Assembly (NCBI GenBank): GCA_015068655.1
Contig: SVKC01000007.1
Coordinates: 1 to 53,340, forward strand
Origin: Oscillospiraceae bacterium
GTDB lineage: Bacteria > Bacillota > Clostridia > Monoglobales > Monoglobaceae
DNA: 53,340 nucleotides
Direction of reading: 5' to 3'
Below, in pieces: positions 1 to 7,161 of the stretch (its first letter is position 1; the number at the start of each line of letters is the position of its first letter). The translations under genes were made by a program, and so were the position numbers. Under the pieces are notes generated by a model. It made no database searches. It was given only the letters and a program-made list of their open reading frames with translations, and was not told the origin of the DNA.

Positions 1-68
1 ATAACCTCAAGATTGTTGTCCTGCCATTTTGCAACTGCAACATCTTTTGACATTATATAAAAATTCAA
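1..68 (-). CDS. HipA-like kinase, N-terminal fragment (runs off left edge)
   Basis: Only about 22 codons are inside the window. An AGGAGG at 83-78 sits 9 bases before a TTG at 68-66, which is better placed than the ATG at 53-51 (24 bases away), so I take the TTG as start; the peptide then begins MNFYIMSKDVAVAKWQDNN. A short N-terminal strand followed by 'AKW...NLEV' directly behind an XRE-type repressor gene resembles the Firmicutes HipB-HipA-like arrangement. The assignment is inference from that arrangement and a few residues. A phage or unrelated accessory protein is possible. Confidence 0.4.
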   Translation of the reverse strand, partial: MNFYIMSKDVAVAKWQDNNLEV

Positions 69-82
69 GCAAACGCACCTCC

Positions 83-373
83 TTAATCCTGAAACATCAG
101 GAAGTTTTTTAAATCTTCTGGGTAAAGTCCCATCACTTCAACTAATGGTTTTGTTTCTTCATTCTGCATAAGCAAAAGAATGATAGTTATAAAATTCCCC
201 CAAGTGAGTTCTTTTTTATAATTTTCTATATGGTTGAGCGTTGTTTTTGTTAAACCAACTCTTTGAGCAAAGGTGTCCTGTGTTGCTCCGAGTTTAGCAC
301 GAAAAACAGGTAGATTTTCAATTAGTGTAGATATAAGCTCTGCACGTTTGTTTTCATTTATTGCTTCACACAT
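83..373 (-). CDS. XRE-family helix-turn-helix repressor
   Basis: A 96-residue protein with a single Cro/C1-type helix-turn-helix at about residues 24-55: 'LGATQDTFAQRVGLTKTTLNHIEN' has the usual Q-xx-FA-xx-VG-x-xxTT-xxxIE pattern. No other domain is seen, so it is probably a DNA-binding repressor or antitoxin. It is the third gene of a minus-strand cassette, and its stop lies 14 bases before the TTG start of the next, HipA-like gene, as in hipB-hipA pairs. A natural target would be the 39-bp palindrome at 1704-1742 beside the cassette promoter; this is inference. A phage-type regulator is the alternative. Confidence 0.8.
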   Translation of the reverse strand: MCEAINENKRAELISTLIENLPVFRAKLGATQDTFAQRVGLTKTTLNHIENYKKELTWGNFITIILLLMQNEETKPLVEVMGLYPEDLKNFLMFQD

Positions 374-399
374 ATTTATTCCTCCGATACTTTCTCAAT

Positions 400-582
400 T
401 TAACCTCTAAAAATTATGTTTTTTGCAAGTTTAGGTATTTCCTTACCATATTTTTTTACACCTGCAAAAATGATAGTACCTACTGAAAATAATGCAAGAC
501 CTTTCTTTACACCGCCTGCAGCATCTTTCATTTTTTTATGGTCTTTTTTGTTTAATTTTTTATTTTCGTATCTTTTCTTCAT
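400..582 (-). CDS. Small cationic single-pass membrane protein, unknown function
   Basis: A 60-residue protein. The ATG at 582 is preferred because GGAGG lies 9 bases upstream; an in-frame ATG at 612 has no such site. The first 27 residues are very rich in Lys/Arg (MKKRYENKKLNKKDHKKMKD). They are followed by a short hydrophobic stretch at about residues 28-42 (GLALFSVGTIIFAGV) and another basic tail. It overlaps the end of the upstream 356-codon gene by 23 bases, which suggests translational coupling. I do not recognise a family. Size, charge and one membrane segment would fit a membrane-acting toxin or a small membrane partner of its neighbours, but nothing in the sequence proves either. Confidence 0.6.
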   Translation of the reverse strand: MKKRYENKKLNKKDHKKMKDAAGGVKKGLALFSVGTIIFAGVKKYGKEIPKLAKNIIFRG

Positions 583-1630
583 TTTCAAATACCTCCAATA
601 ATTTATCTCCACTTATAGATATTGATAAACAGTCATATTCCTTTGCATCTTCCAAACAAATGCGTTTTTCTTCAATCAAGAAATTTGATGCATTTTCGTA
701 GATTTTATCAAAATCTGAATCTTTATGAGTAAACTCTATTGTTTTAAGTTTAGAATAATCTATATGTTTGGTTTTATCTATACTCATGTCAAATACTAAT
801 TTAGCATTTTCTATATCGCCAATCATAACATAAGCTCCCGCCAACATTCTGGTTGCCTGAAGATATAAACCATAATATTCGTTGATTTCATCATATTCAT
901 TATCTTTTTTGTCTAAATAACTTCCAGGAGAAGATACCTCCCTTAAAAACCTAACTATCGCCGATTTGGGAAGTGCATCAAATTCACAAACTCGTCTTTT
1001 GAAAGTTTCAAAGATTTGGTTCTGAGCAATAGTTATATTGTTTATAGCATTTAACATCGCGGTCGAGCGACTGTCATCATCTTTTTGAGAGAGGGCGAGA
1101 ATGAAACCTTGCTTTCCAGCTTCAAGCAATGCTATTCTATCATCCATTTGACCATGCTCGATGCGTTCTACGGTTTGCAAAGTAGATTCAACAAGTCCTA
1201 CGAGTTCATTCATCCGTTGTTGCATATATAAGTTATGGTAATTATTTGTTATATCTTTTGTTGGATTTCCGTCAACAAAAGATTTTTTTCTAACTGAAAG
1301 AGGAGATACAATTTTGTTTCGTCCGTCTGAACCTATTTCCATAAGTGATGGCCACATTTTCCCTGTTTTAGAATTCTCCATCATCCAGTATTCACCGCTT
1401 TCAAATCCACCTTGAAACTCCAAAGGAATTTCAACAACATACTCCACGCCTTTTTTTACTTTTGAAAGCACATTAGCGACATCTACATATTGGCATACTT
1501 TATTAACTATCCCTTTGTAATCTATATGTGGAATATTTGGTCGCACATTTAAGACTTTTCCATATACAACCTCGACATCATCAGTATCCTGCATTATAAT
1601 ATCGTTATCTGTCTTTATAATTTCATCCAT
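560..1630 (-). CDS. Unrecognised 356-aa protein, first gene of accessory cassette
   Basis: The ATG at 1630 follows AGGAGA with 7-base spacing and a strong promoter, so the gene is very likely expressed. I do not recognise the family. The first ~110 residues are mixed and look globular (around 'FQGGFESGEYWMMENSKTGKMWPSL'). From about 130 to 290 the sequence looks helical and possibly coiled ('MQQRMNELVGLVESTLQTVE', 'GKQGFILALSQKDDD', 'YYGLYLQATRMLAGAYVMIG'). The C-terminus is acidic. No signal peptide, membrane span or nucleotide-binding motif is visible. It overlaps the small membrane-protein gene and precedes an XRE regulator and a HipA-like gene, so a role in a toxin-antitoxin, defence or mobile-element module is plausible but unproven. 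Confidence 0.7.
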   Translation of the reverse strand: MDEIIKTDNDIIMQDTDDVEVVYGKVLNVRPNIPHIDYKGIVNKVCQYVDVANVLSKVKKGVEYVVEIPLEFQGGFESGEYWMMENSKTGKMWPSLMEIGSDGRNKIVSPLSVRKKSFVDGNPTKDITNNYHNLYMQQRMNELVGLVESTLQTVERIEHGQMDDRIALLEAGKQGFILALSQKDDDSRSTAMLNAINNITIAQNQIFETFKRRVCEFDALPKSAIVRFLREVSSPGSYLDKKDNEYDEINEYYGLYLQATRMLAGAYVMIGDIENAKLVFDMSIDKTKHIDYSKLKTIEFTHKDSDFDKIYENASNFLIEEKRICLEDAKEYDCLSISISGDKLLEVFENEEKIRK

Positions 1631-1669
1631 ATGTATACTCTCCTAGGATTACATTAATATATTTATTTT

Positions 1670-1698
1670 ATTATACCACATAAATTATAATAAATCAA
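1670..1698 (-). promoter_or_regulatory. Sigma-A promoter of accessory cassette
   Basis: On the minus strand TTGATT (1698-1693) is separated by 17 bases from a perfect TATAAT (1675-1670). The start of the 356-codon gene is about 40 bases downstream. Confidence 0.8.
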
Positions 1699-1703
1699 CA
1701 GTT

Positions 1704-1742
1704 TTGCTATAAAAAGTGAAATAATTTCACTTTTTATAGCAA
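1704..1742. promoter_or_regulatory. Perfect 39-bp palindrome, candidate operator
   Basis: Two 19-base arms (TTGCTATAAAAAGTGAAAT and its complement) flank a single central A at 1723. It lies 5 bases upstream of the -35 box of the cassette promoter. No run of T follows on either strand and no gene ends next to it, so an operator or activator site is more likely than a terminator. The rest of the 1631-1925 gap holds the promoter, a weaker dyad at 1780-1793 (TGCATC-CA-GATGCA), AT-rich sequence and the spoIVA terminator. Confidence 0.65.
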
Positions 1743-1881
1743 GAGTTATAAATAAAATATACTTTTTAGAATAGAAAAATGCATCCAGATGCAAAAATCT
1801 ATTTTAGAAACTAAAAGGATATTAAAAAAGTTATTAGAGTTATAAACTTTTATTGAAGGTAAAATATTATAATAACATAGC

Positions 1882-1913
1882 AAAAAGCACAGACCAAAAA
1901 AGTCTGTGCTTTT
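1882..1913 (-). terminator. Terminator of spoIVA
   Basis: AAAAGCACAGAC and GTCTGTGCTTTT pair as a 12-bp stem with a 7-base loop; on the minus strand a T run follows. It starts only 12 bases after the spoIVA stop, which shows that the shortened reading frame ends where transcription ends. Confidence 0.85.
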
Positions 1914-1925
1914 AAAATGCCCATT

Positions 1926-3167
1926 TTATGCGGCTTCCAAAGACTTGGGTTTGTTACACATTATATGTATTGATGGAGCAGATGCTTTTAAGCGAACTCC
2001 GAAGCGGCTTCCTTGTTTTACGATTTCTGGCTCTTCAAGTGCCAGTTCATCTATTGACGGTGAGACAATTCCGTAACCTTTTCTATTTACCTCTTCAAGA
2101 GCAGAGGCAACTTTGTCATAACGACATTTGATTTCAGAGAGCTCTTTGAGAAGGTTCATAAGACTTTCTTCGCCGTTTATTTCAAAACCGGTCATTTCCT
2201 CAATTATTTTATAATACAGAGAGTCAGGAAGAATAAGGTTTAGAGAGAGTGTTCCGTTCACCATGTTTATATCCGAAATCAATACGTCGGTTATATGTTC
2301 GTTTTTAAAAAAGCTTTCAGCAAGGGATGATGCATCGGAAAGCTTTAATGAATCGCCTACTGTTTCTGTTACAAAATTCCGGAGGGCTGACTTTAGCGGG
2401 TGATTGTATTCAAGAGCATCTGCCCACTTTGGAAGACTGATTCCGATTTCTGTAACAGGAAAGGCAAGAAGAAGACTTTTCATAATAAGATTGATGTCTT
2501 CATAAGAAAGTTCCATACAGTTTATGGGAAGAACGCAGGTTTTGTACTTTTCTTCAAGATATTCCTTGTGCTCACGGGTGTTTTCGGAATGGGGGTTCAG
2601 TGTGTTTAAAATAATTATGAAAGGTTTTCCAAGAGATTGAAGCTCAGATATTACCTGTTCTTCGGCAGGAACATAATCTTCTTTATCAATGTCTGTTATA
2701 CTTCCGTCTGTTGTAACAACAAGCCCTACTGTCGAATGCTCACAGATAACCTTTTTTGTGCCTATTTCGGCAGCTTCGGCAAAGGGCATAGGATTTGGCG
2801 ACCAAGGTGTCATAACCATTCGTGGATTATCGTTTTCGATATACCCCAGAGCACTTTCAACAATGTAACCAACACAGTCAATGAGCCTTATTTTGAAGGA
2901 TGTGTTGTCTTCAAGCCGTACCTCAACAGCTTCGTTCGGTATAAATTTCGGTTCGGTTGTCATAATCATTCTGCCACCCGCACTCTGTGGTAGTTCATCC
3001 ATAGCCCGCTCACGCTTGTGTTCATTTTCAATATTGGGTATTACCAAAAGATTCATAAAGTTTTTTATGAAGGTGGATTTCCCCGTTCTCACAGGTCCGA
3101 CTACTCCCAGATAAACATCGCCTCCTGACCGCTTTGCAATGTCACTGTAAATATTGTATTCCGACAT
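1926..3167 (-). CDS. spoIVA: SpoIVA spore coat assembly ATPase, C-terminally shortened
   Basis: SpoIVA is the ATP-driven scaffold that polymerises on the outer forespore membrane and anchors the spore coat. The Walker A loop GPVRTGKS is at residues 24-31. The family blocks 'DELPQSAGGRMIMTTEPKF', 'RLIDCVGY' and 'EAAEIGTKKVICEHSTVG' are intact, as is 'EPEIVKQGSRFGVRLKASAP' near the end. B. subtilis SpoIVA has about 492 residues; this one has 413. It stops just after 'APSIHI', with an unrelated tail MCNKPKSLEAA, so about 80 residues are missing, including the C-terminal region needed for SpoVM-dependent localisation in Bacillus. The intergenic DNA beyond the stop does not encode the missing part in any frame I read. 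The start has a strong AAGGAGG. A damaged or diverged gene is possible. Confidence 0.93.
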   Translation of the reverse strand: MSEYNIYSDIAKRSGGDVYLGVVGPVRTGKSTFIKNFMNLLVIPNIENEHKRERAMDELPQSAGGRMIMTTEPKFIPNEAVEVRLEDNTSFKIRLIDCVGYIVESALGYIENDNPRMVMTPWSPNPMPFAEAAEIGTKKVICEHSTVGLVVTTDGSITDIDKEDYVPAEEQVISELQSLGKPFIIILNTLNPHSENTREHKEYLEEKYKTCVLPINCMELSYEDINLIMKSLLLAFPVTEIGISLPKWADALEYNHPLKSALRNFVTETVGDSLKLSDASSLAESFFKNEHITDVLISDINMVNGTLSLNLILPDSLYYKIIEEMTGFEINGEESLMNLLKELSEIKCRYDKVASALEEVNRKGYGIVSPSIDELALEEPEIVKQGSRFGVRLKASAPSIHIMCNKPKSLEAA

Positions 3168-3286
3168 TTGTTTTCCTCCTTGGATTGTTTTCGGTTATTT
3201 TGTTACCATATTATGCACAAGCTTTCAGGAATATGTTTTATTTTGAAAAGAACGAAGGGTGTCTGATTGTGGAAGGTGATAACCCG

Positions 3287-3315
3287 TTGACAAAAGTGTG
3301 TGAATATGATAAATT
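3287..3315 (+). promoter_or_regulatory. Sigma-A promoter for the HAD-kinase-hydF operon
   Basis: A perfect TTGACA (3287-3292) is 17 bases from TAAATT (3310-3315). It drives rightward genes and is divergent from spoIVA. Confidence 0.6.
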
Positions 3316-3347
3316 TATATAAGACAATTAAGAAAAGAGGGTACAAA

Positions 3348-4115
3348 ATGAAAGATGGCAGATATGGGATTTTTCTTGATATTGATGGCACATTGCTGGG
3401 AGCCTCAGAGGATGTTTTGAAAAAAAATATAAGCGTTATACAAAAAGTGAGAGCGCTGGGACACAAGGTGTTCATTTGTACGGGAAGATCAACGGCATAT
3501 TTGCCGAAAATGATTGATTATGAAAGAAGCTTTGATGGCGTTATTACCGGTGCAGGAGCGAGAATTGTACTTGAAGGTGAAGTTGTTTTTTGCAGCCATG
3601 TGGACTATGATTCAGTAATGCGGTTTTGTAATTTTTCCAGCGACAAGCCCAATATTAGTTTTCTTGAAGGAACAAAGCAAATGTTTTTTTTCGGTAATGA
3701 CGGGAAAGAACGAGAAAATTGCACACAACTGACTCTTGAAAATGTTGAAAAATATGTTGATGACAGTATTGAAATTGAAAAATTTGCCATATTTGGAATT
3801 GCTGCTTCGGGTCTTGCAGATGTTATGGGTGATGATTTTGTTGTTTTGCAACACAGAGGTTATGCTGAAGTAATTCAAAAGAACTGCAGCAAGTCAAAAG
3901 CTATGTTTTTTGTGTTGGAAAGGCTTGGTATTCCAAAGGAAAATTCAGTTGCTATGGGCGACAGTATGAATGATTTTGATATGGTTGAAAAGGCAGGAAT
4001 TGGTGTTGCAATGGAAAACGCTGTTTCAGAACTGAAAACTATTTCAGATATAACAACAACAAGTGTTGATGATGCAGGTGTTGCAACGGCACTTCAGAAG
4101 ATATTCAATCTATAA
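3348..4115 (+). CDS. Cof-type HAD-IIB phosphatase
   Basis: A 255-residue HAD-superfamily hydrolase, probably removing phosphate from sugar phosphates or similar metabolites in the cytoplasm. Motif I is FLDIDGTLL (nucleophile Asp11, acid/base Asp13). Motif II is in 'FICTGRS', and motif III/IV is 'AMGDSMNDFDMVEKAGIGVAM'. The large C2 cap between them marks the Cof/IIB class. The ATG at 3348 is chosen because AGAGGG lies just upstream; the in-frame ATG at 3300 lies inside the promoter region and has no ribosome site. It is first in a tight rightward operon with a lipid kinase and hydF. Substrate unknown. Confidence 0.9.
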   Translation: MKDGRYGIFLDIDGTLLGASEDVLKKNISVIQKVRALGHKVFICTGRSTAYLPKMIDYERSFDGVITGAGARIVLEGEVVFCSHVDYDSVMRFCNFSSDKPNISFLEGTKQMFFFGNDGKERENCTQLTLENVEKYVDDSIEIEKFAIFGIAASGLADVMGDDFVVLQHRGYAEVIQKNCSKSKAMFFVLERLGIPKENSVAMGDSMNDFDMVEKAGIGVAMENAVSELKTISDITTTSVDDAGVATALQKIFNL

Positions 4116-4132
4116 CTGAAAGAAGGGCTTTT

Positions 4133-5062
4133 ATGAATCAGAAAATGTTGTTTGTGTTTAATCCTATGTCCGGAAAAGGCGGAGTAAAGAACAACCTTTC
4201 GAGTCTTCTTGATATTTTCGTCAAAGGTGGCTGGGATGTTTTGGTGCGTCCTACCCAAAGTGTTGAGGATGCATATGATTATATACGTGATAATGGTGAA
4301 AATTTTGAACAGGTGGTTATTTCAGGTGGTGATGGAACTCTCAATCAGGGAATTCGAGGAGTAATGTGTATTCCCGAAAATAAAAGACCGAAAATCGGCT
4401 ATATTCCGGCCGGAACCACAAATGACTTTGCTTCCAATATGAAAATACCAAAGAATATGAAAAAAGCTGCAGCCAGTATTGTAAACGGCACAGAGTTCAA
4501 GTGTGATATTGGTGTATTTAACGATAAAAATTTTATTTATGTGGCGGCTTTTGGAGCTTTTACGGATGTAGCCTATGAAACTCCACAACAAACGAAAAAT
4601 ATTATAGGGCATCTCGCCTACGTTTTTGAGGGTGCAAAAAAGCTACCCAATATCAGACCTTATCACATGAAAATTTCATATGATGCAAATGAAATTGAGG
4701 GCGATTTTATTTTCGGAATGGTGTCCAATACAAATTATCTCGGCGGAATAAATGCTGAAAAAGCCTTTCAAGCACAGATGAATGACGGATTGTTTGAGGT
4801 TATCCTTGTGAAAAATCCGAGAAATGTGGTAGAACGTCAGGAATTAATTTCGAGATTGGTAACGCAGGAGCTTTCCTCTGATTCTTTTATTTCCTTCAGA
4901 ACCTCAAAGGTGTGTTTTTTATCCGAAGAAGCTGTTCCGTGGACATTGGATGGTGAGTTTGGCGGAACGGTTGAAATGGCAGAAATTATAACAAAAAAAC
5001 AGGCGGTTTCTCTTGTGTTGGAAAAAGAGCCTGATTTCAGAATAGAAGGAAGTGTGGAATAG
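4133..5062 (+). CDS. Diacylglycerol/lipid kinase family protein (YegS/BmrU type)
   Basis: A 309-residue protein of the DAGK catalytic family, which phosphorylates diacylglycerol or related lipids with ATP at the inner face of the membrane. 'FNPMSGKGG' near the N-terminus and the nucleotide loop GGDGTLNQG (residues 65-73) are the family hallmarks. 'IPAGTTNDFA' follows at about residue 96 and 'WTLDGEFGG' near the C-terminus. It lies 17 bases after the HAD gene, and its stop overlaps the GTG start of hydF by one base (TAGTG). The lipid substrate cannot be told; DgkB-like or BmrU-like function are both possible. Confidence 0.9.
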   Translation: MNQKMLFVFNPMSGKGGVKNNLSSLLDIFVKGGWDVLVRPTQSVEDAYDYIRDNGENFEQVVISGGDGTLNQGIRGVMCIPENKRPKIGYIPAGTTNDFASNMKIPKNMKKAAASIVNGTEFKCDIGVFNDKNFIYVAAFGAFTDVAYETPQQTKNIIGHLAYVFEGAKKLPNIRPYHMKISYDANEIEGDFIFGMVSNTNYLGGINAEKAFQAQMNDGLFEVILVKNPRNVVERQELISRLVTQELSSDSFISFRTSKVCFLSEEAVPWTLDGEFGGTVEMAEIITKKQAVSLVLEKEPDFRIEGSVE

Positions 5063-6237
5063 TGGAAAAAACACCGCTTTCCTTGCGAAAGCATATAGCT
5101 GTGTTTGGAAAGACAAATGCAGGAAAATCAACTCTTTTCAATGCACTTTTAGGTCAGGATGTGTCTATTGTTTCGGATGTGTCAGGCACAACCACGGACC
5201 CTGTGACAAAAGCAATGGAGCTTATCCCATACGGACCTATCGCGTTGATTGATACGGCAGGACTGGGTGATGAAACCGAGCTTGGAGAGGCAAGGGAAAA
5301 GAAAACCATGGAAATTCTTTCAAGGGTTGATTTGGTGCTTTATGTAAAAGATATTTCGGATAAGGGACAAAAAGAAATTGATTTTGGAAAAACGCCCAAA
5401 ATAACTGTTTATACAAAGTGTGATTTAACAGACAAAAATACTGTTGAGAACGTCAGAAAATCTGACAAGGATAGTATCATTCTTACGGGTTATGATAATC
5501 ACGCTTTATCCGAACTAAAAGAAAGAATGGTTTCAGTGCTAAAAGCTATGGAGCAGGAAACGGAAACTCTACTCGGAAATATTGTTCCTGAGGGCGGTAT
5601 AGTTGTTCTTGTTATTCCAATAGATACGGCAGCGCCGAAAGGCAGATTGATATTGCCTCAGGTACAGACTATCCGTGATTGTCTTGATTATAATATCCGT
5701 ACTGTTGCAACAACAGTTGAAATGCTGGAAAAGACGCTTTCGGAGCTTAATAATATTGACCTTGTTGTGACGGACTCTCAGGTTTTTCACAAGGTAGACG
5801 GAATTGTTCCGTCAAACATACCGCTCACATCCTTTTCGATGCTTCTTGCAAATCAAAAGGGAAAGATTACACAGCTCATCAAGGGAACAGAAATTGTAAG
5901 TTCACTTGAGGATGAAGATGAAATTCTTATGCTTGAGGCTTGTACACATAATACAACACATGATGATATAGGAAAGGTCAAAATTCCTGCACTTCTTCAA
6001 AAAAAGACGGGAAAGAATTTGAGGTTTACGCATTTATCGGGACATGATTTCCCTGACGATATTGAAAAATATAAGCTTGTAATCCAATGTGGCGGATGTA
6101 TGATAAACAAAAAAGCAATACAGAATAGATTGAAAATTTTTGAGGAAAAAGGTATTCCTGCAACAAATTACGGTGTGATTCTGGCATACTTGAATGGTAT
6201 TCTGGAACGTGCCGCAGATGTGTTTAAAAACAAATAA
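5062..6237 (+). CDS. hydF: HydF, [FeFe]-hydrogenase H-cluster maturation GTPase
   Basis: HydF is the scaffold on which the 2Fe subcluster is assembled before delivery to the hydrogenase. The N-terminal GTPase domain has P-loop GKTNAGKS (residues 16-23), switch 'SGTTTDPV' and 'DTAGLGD'. The C-terminal iron-sulfur domain has C294-x-H296 ('ACTHNTTHDDIGKVKIP') and C343GGC346, the expected 4Fe-4S ligand set. 'HLSGHDFPDDIEKYKLVIQ' is also typical. Its 391 residues are near family length. The start is GTG, one base inside the previous stop. No hydE, hydG or hydrogenase gene is in the window, so the partners lie elsewhere. It implies a strict anaerobe with H2 metabolism. Confidence 0.95.
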   Translation: MEKTPLSLRKHIAVFGKTNAGKSTLFNALLGQDVSIVSDVSGTTTDPVTKAMELIPYGPIALIDTAGLGDETELGEAREKKTMEILSRVDLVLYVKDISDKGQKEIDFGKTPKITVYTKCDLTDKNTVENVRKSDKDSIILTGYDNHALSELKERMVSVLKAMEQETETLLGNIVPEGGIVVLVIPIDTAAPKGRLILPQVQTIRDCLDYNIRTVATTVEMLEKTLSELNNIDLVVTDSQVFHKVDGIVPSNIPLTSFSMLLANQKGKITQLIKGTEIVSSLEDEDEILMLEACTHNTTHDDIGKVKIPALLQKKTGKNLRFTHLSGHDFPDDIEKYKLVIQCGGCMINKKAIQNRLKIFEEKGIPATNYGVILAYLNGILERAADVFKNK

Positions 6238-6254
6238 AAACGGAGGAAAAGAAA

Positions 6255-7112
6255 ATGGAAACAACACTTGTTGTAATGGCGGCTGGTATGGGTAGCCGAT
6301 ACGGTGGGCTCAAACAAATGGAGCCAATCGGACCCAATGGGGAGTTTCTTATGGATTTTTCTGCCTTTGATGCAAAAGAGGCGGGTTTTTTGAAAGTTGT
6401 TTTTGTTATAAAAAAAGAGATGGAAGAGGACTTCACAAGAATTGTAGCTAGCCGTGTAAAAAAATATATGGATGTAGAATATGTTTTTCAGGAAACAGAA
6501 AGTCTTCCAGAGGGCAGAGTGAAGCCATGGGGTACGGGACACGCAATACTTTGTTGCAAGGATACGGTGAAAACCCCTTTTGCAATTATCAATGCAGACG
6601 ATTATTACGGAAAAACTGCATATATTGAACTCAACAATTGGCTGAATAATATGTCGCCGGAGGAAATGGCATTGGTTGGTTATGAACTTGCCCAGACAAC
6701 AAGTGAGAACGGAACGGTTACAAGAGGTATATGTCAAATAGAAAACGGCTATCTTTCATCAATTCGTGAAACAAAGGGTATAAGTGGATTTACATACTGT
6801 GAGGATGGAAAAACTGTACACCAACTTCCTAAAGATAGTATAGTGTCTATGAATATGTGGGGCTTTGGTACAGGAATTTTTCAGCATCTTGAAAGAGAAT
6901 TTGAATTATTCAAAAAGGAAAATGATGTGATGAAGGATGAGTTTCTTGTTCCGACGGTAGTTGATACTCTTATACAAACGAAAGACGCAAAGGTAAAGGT
7001 TTTACGCAGTCCTGACCGTTGGTATGGAATGACTTACCGCGAGGACAGAGAACTTGTTGAAAAAGCAATGAAAGAATTCTGTGAAAAAGGGATGTATAAC
7101 GGAATTTCGTAA
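6255..7112 (+). CDS. Sugar-phosphate nucleotidyltransferase-like protein
   Basis: A 285-residue protein with a GT-A nucleotidyltransferase fold. The N-terminal signature 'VVMAAGMGSRYGGLKQMEPIG' is the NTP-binding loop, 'AIINADDYYG' has the metal-binding Asp, and 'KPWGTGHAILCC' resembles the substrate loop of UTP-glucose-type enzymes. It probably joins a nucleotide to a sugar phosphate or a similar alcohol phosphate. The exact substrate is not evident, and it lacks the left-handed beta-helix of GlmU-type enzymes. It starts 17 bases after hydF behind GGAGG and is the last gene before a strong terminator. Confidence 0.8.
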   Translation: METTLVVMAAGMGSRYGGLKQMEPIGPNGEFLMDFSAFDAKEAGFLKVVFVIKKEMEEDFTRIVASRVKKYMDVEYVFQETESLPEGRVKPWGTGHAILCCKDTVKTPFAIINADDYYGKTAYIELNNWLNNMSPEEMALVGYELAQTTSENGTVTRGICQIENGYLSSIRETKGISGFTYCEDGKTVHQLPKDSIVSMNMWGFGTGIFQHLEREFELFKKENDVMKDEFLVPTVVDTLIQTKDAKVKVLRSPDRWYGMTYREDRELVEKAMKEFCEKGMYNGIS

Positions 7113-7118
7113 TGTTGA

Positions 7119-7156
7119 AAAAATACTCGCCTATGATTGATTAGACGAGTATTTTT
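7119..7156. terminator. Bidirectional terminator
   Basis: AAAAATACTCG (7119-7129) and CGAGTATTTTT (7146-7156) form an 11-bp stem with T/A tails on both sides. It lies between convergent genes and can serve both. Confidence 0.85.
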
Positions 7157-7161
7157 CTTAT

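Noticed and set aside
416-701. Short plus-strand frames across the left cassette
   Set aside because: They have no ribosome sites and oppose two minus-strand genes with proper starts.
1704-1742. Reading the 39-bp palindrome as a terminator
   Set aside because: No T run follows on either strand, no gene ends next to it, and spoIVA already has its own terminator at 1882-1913.
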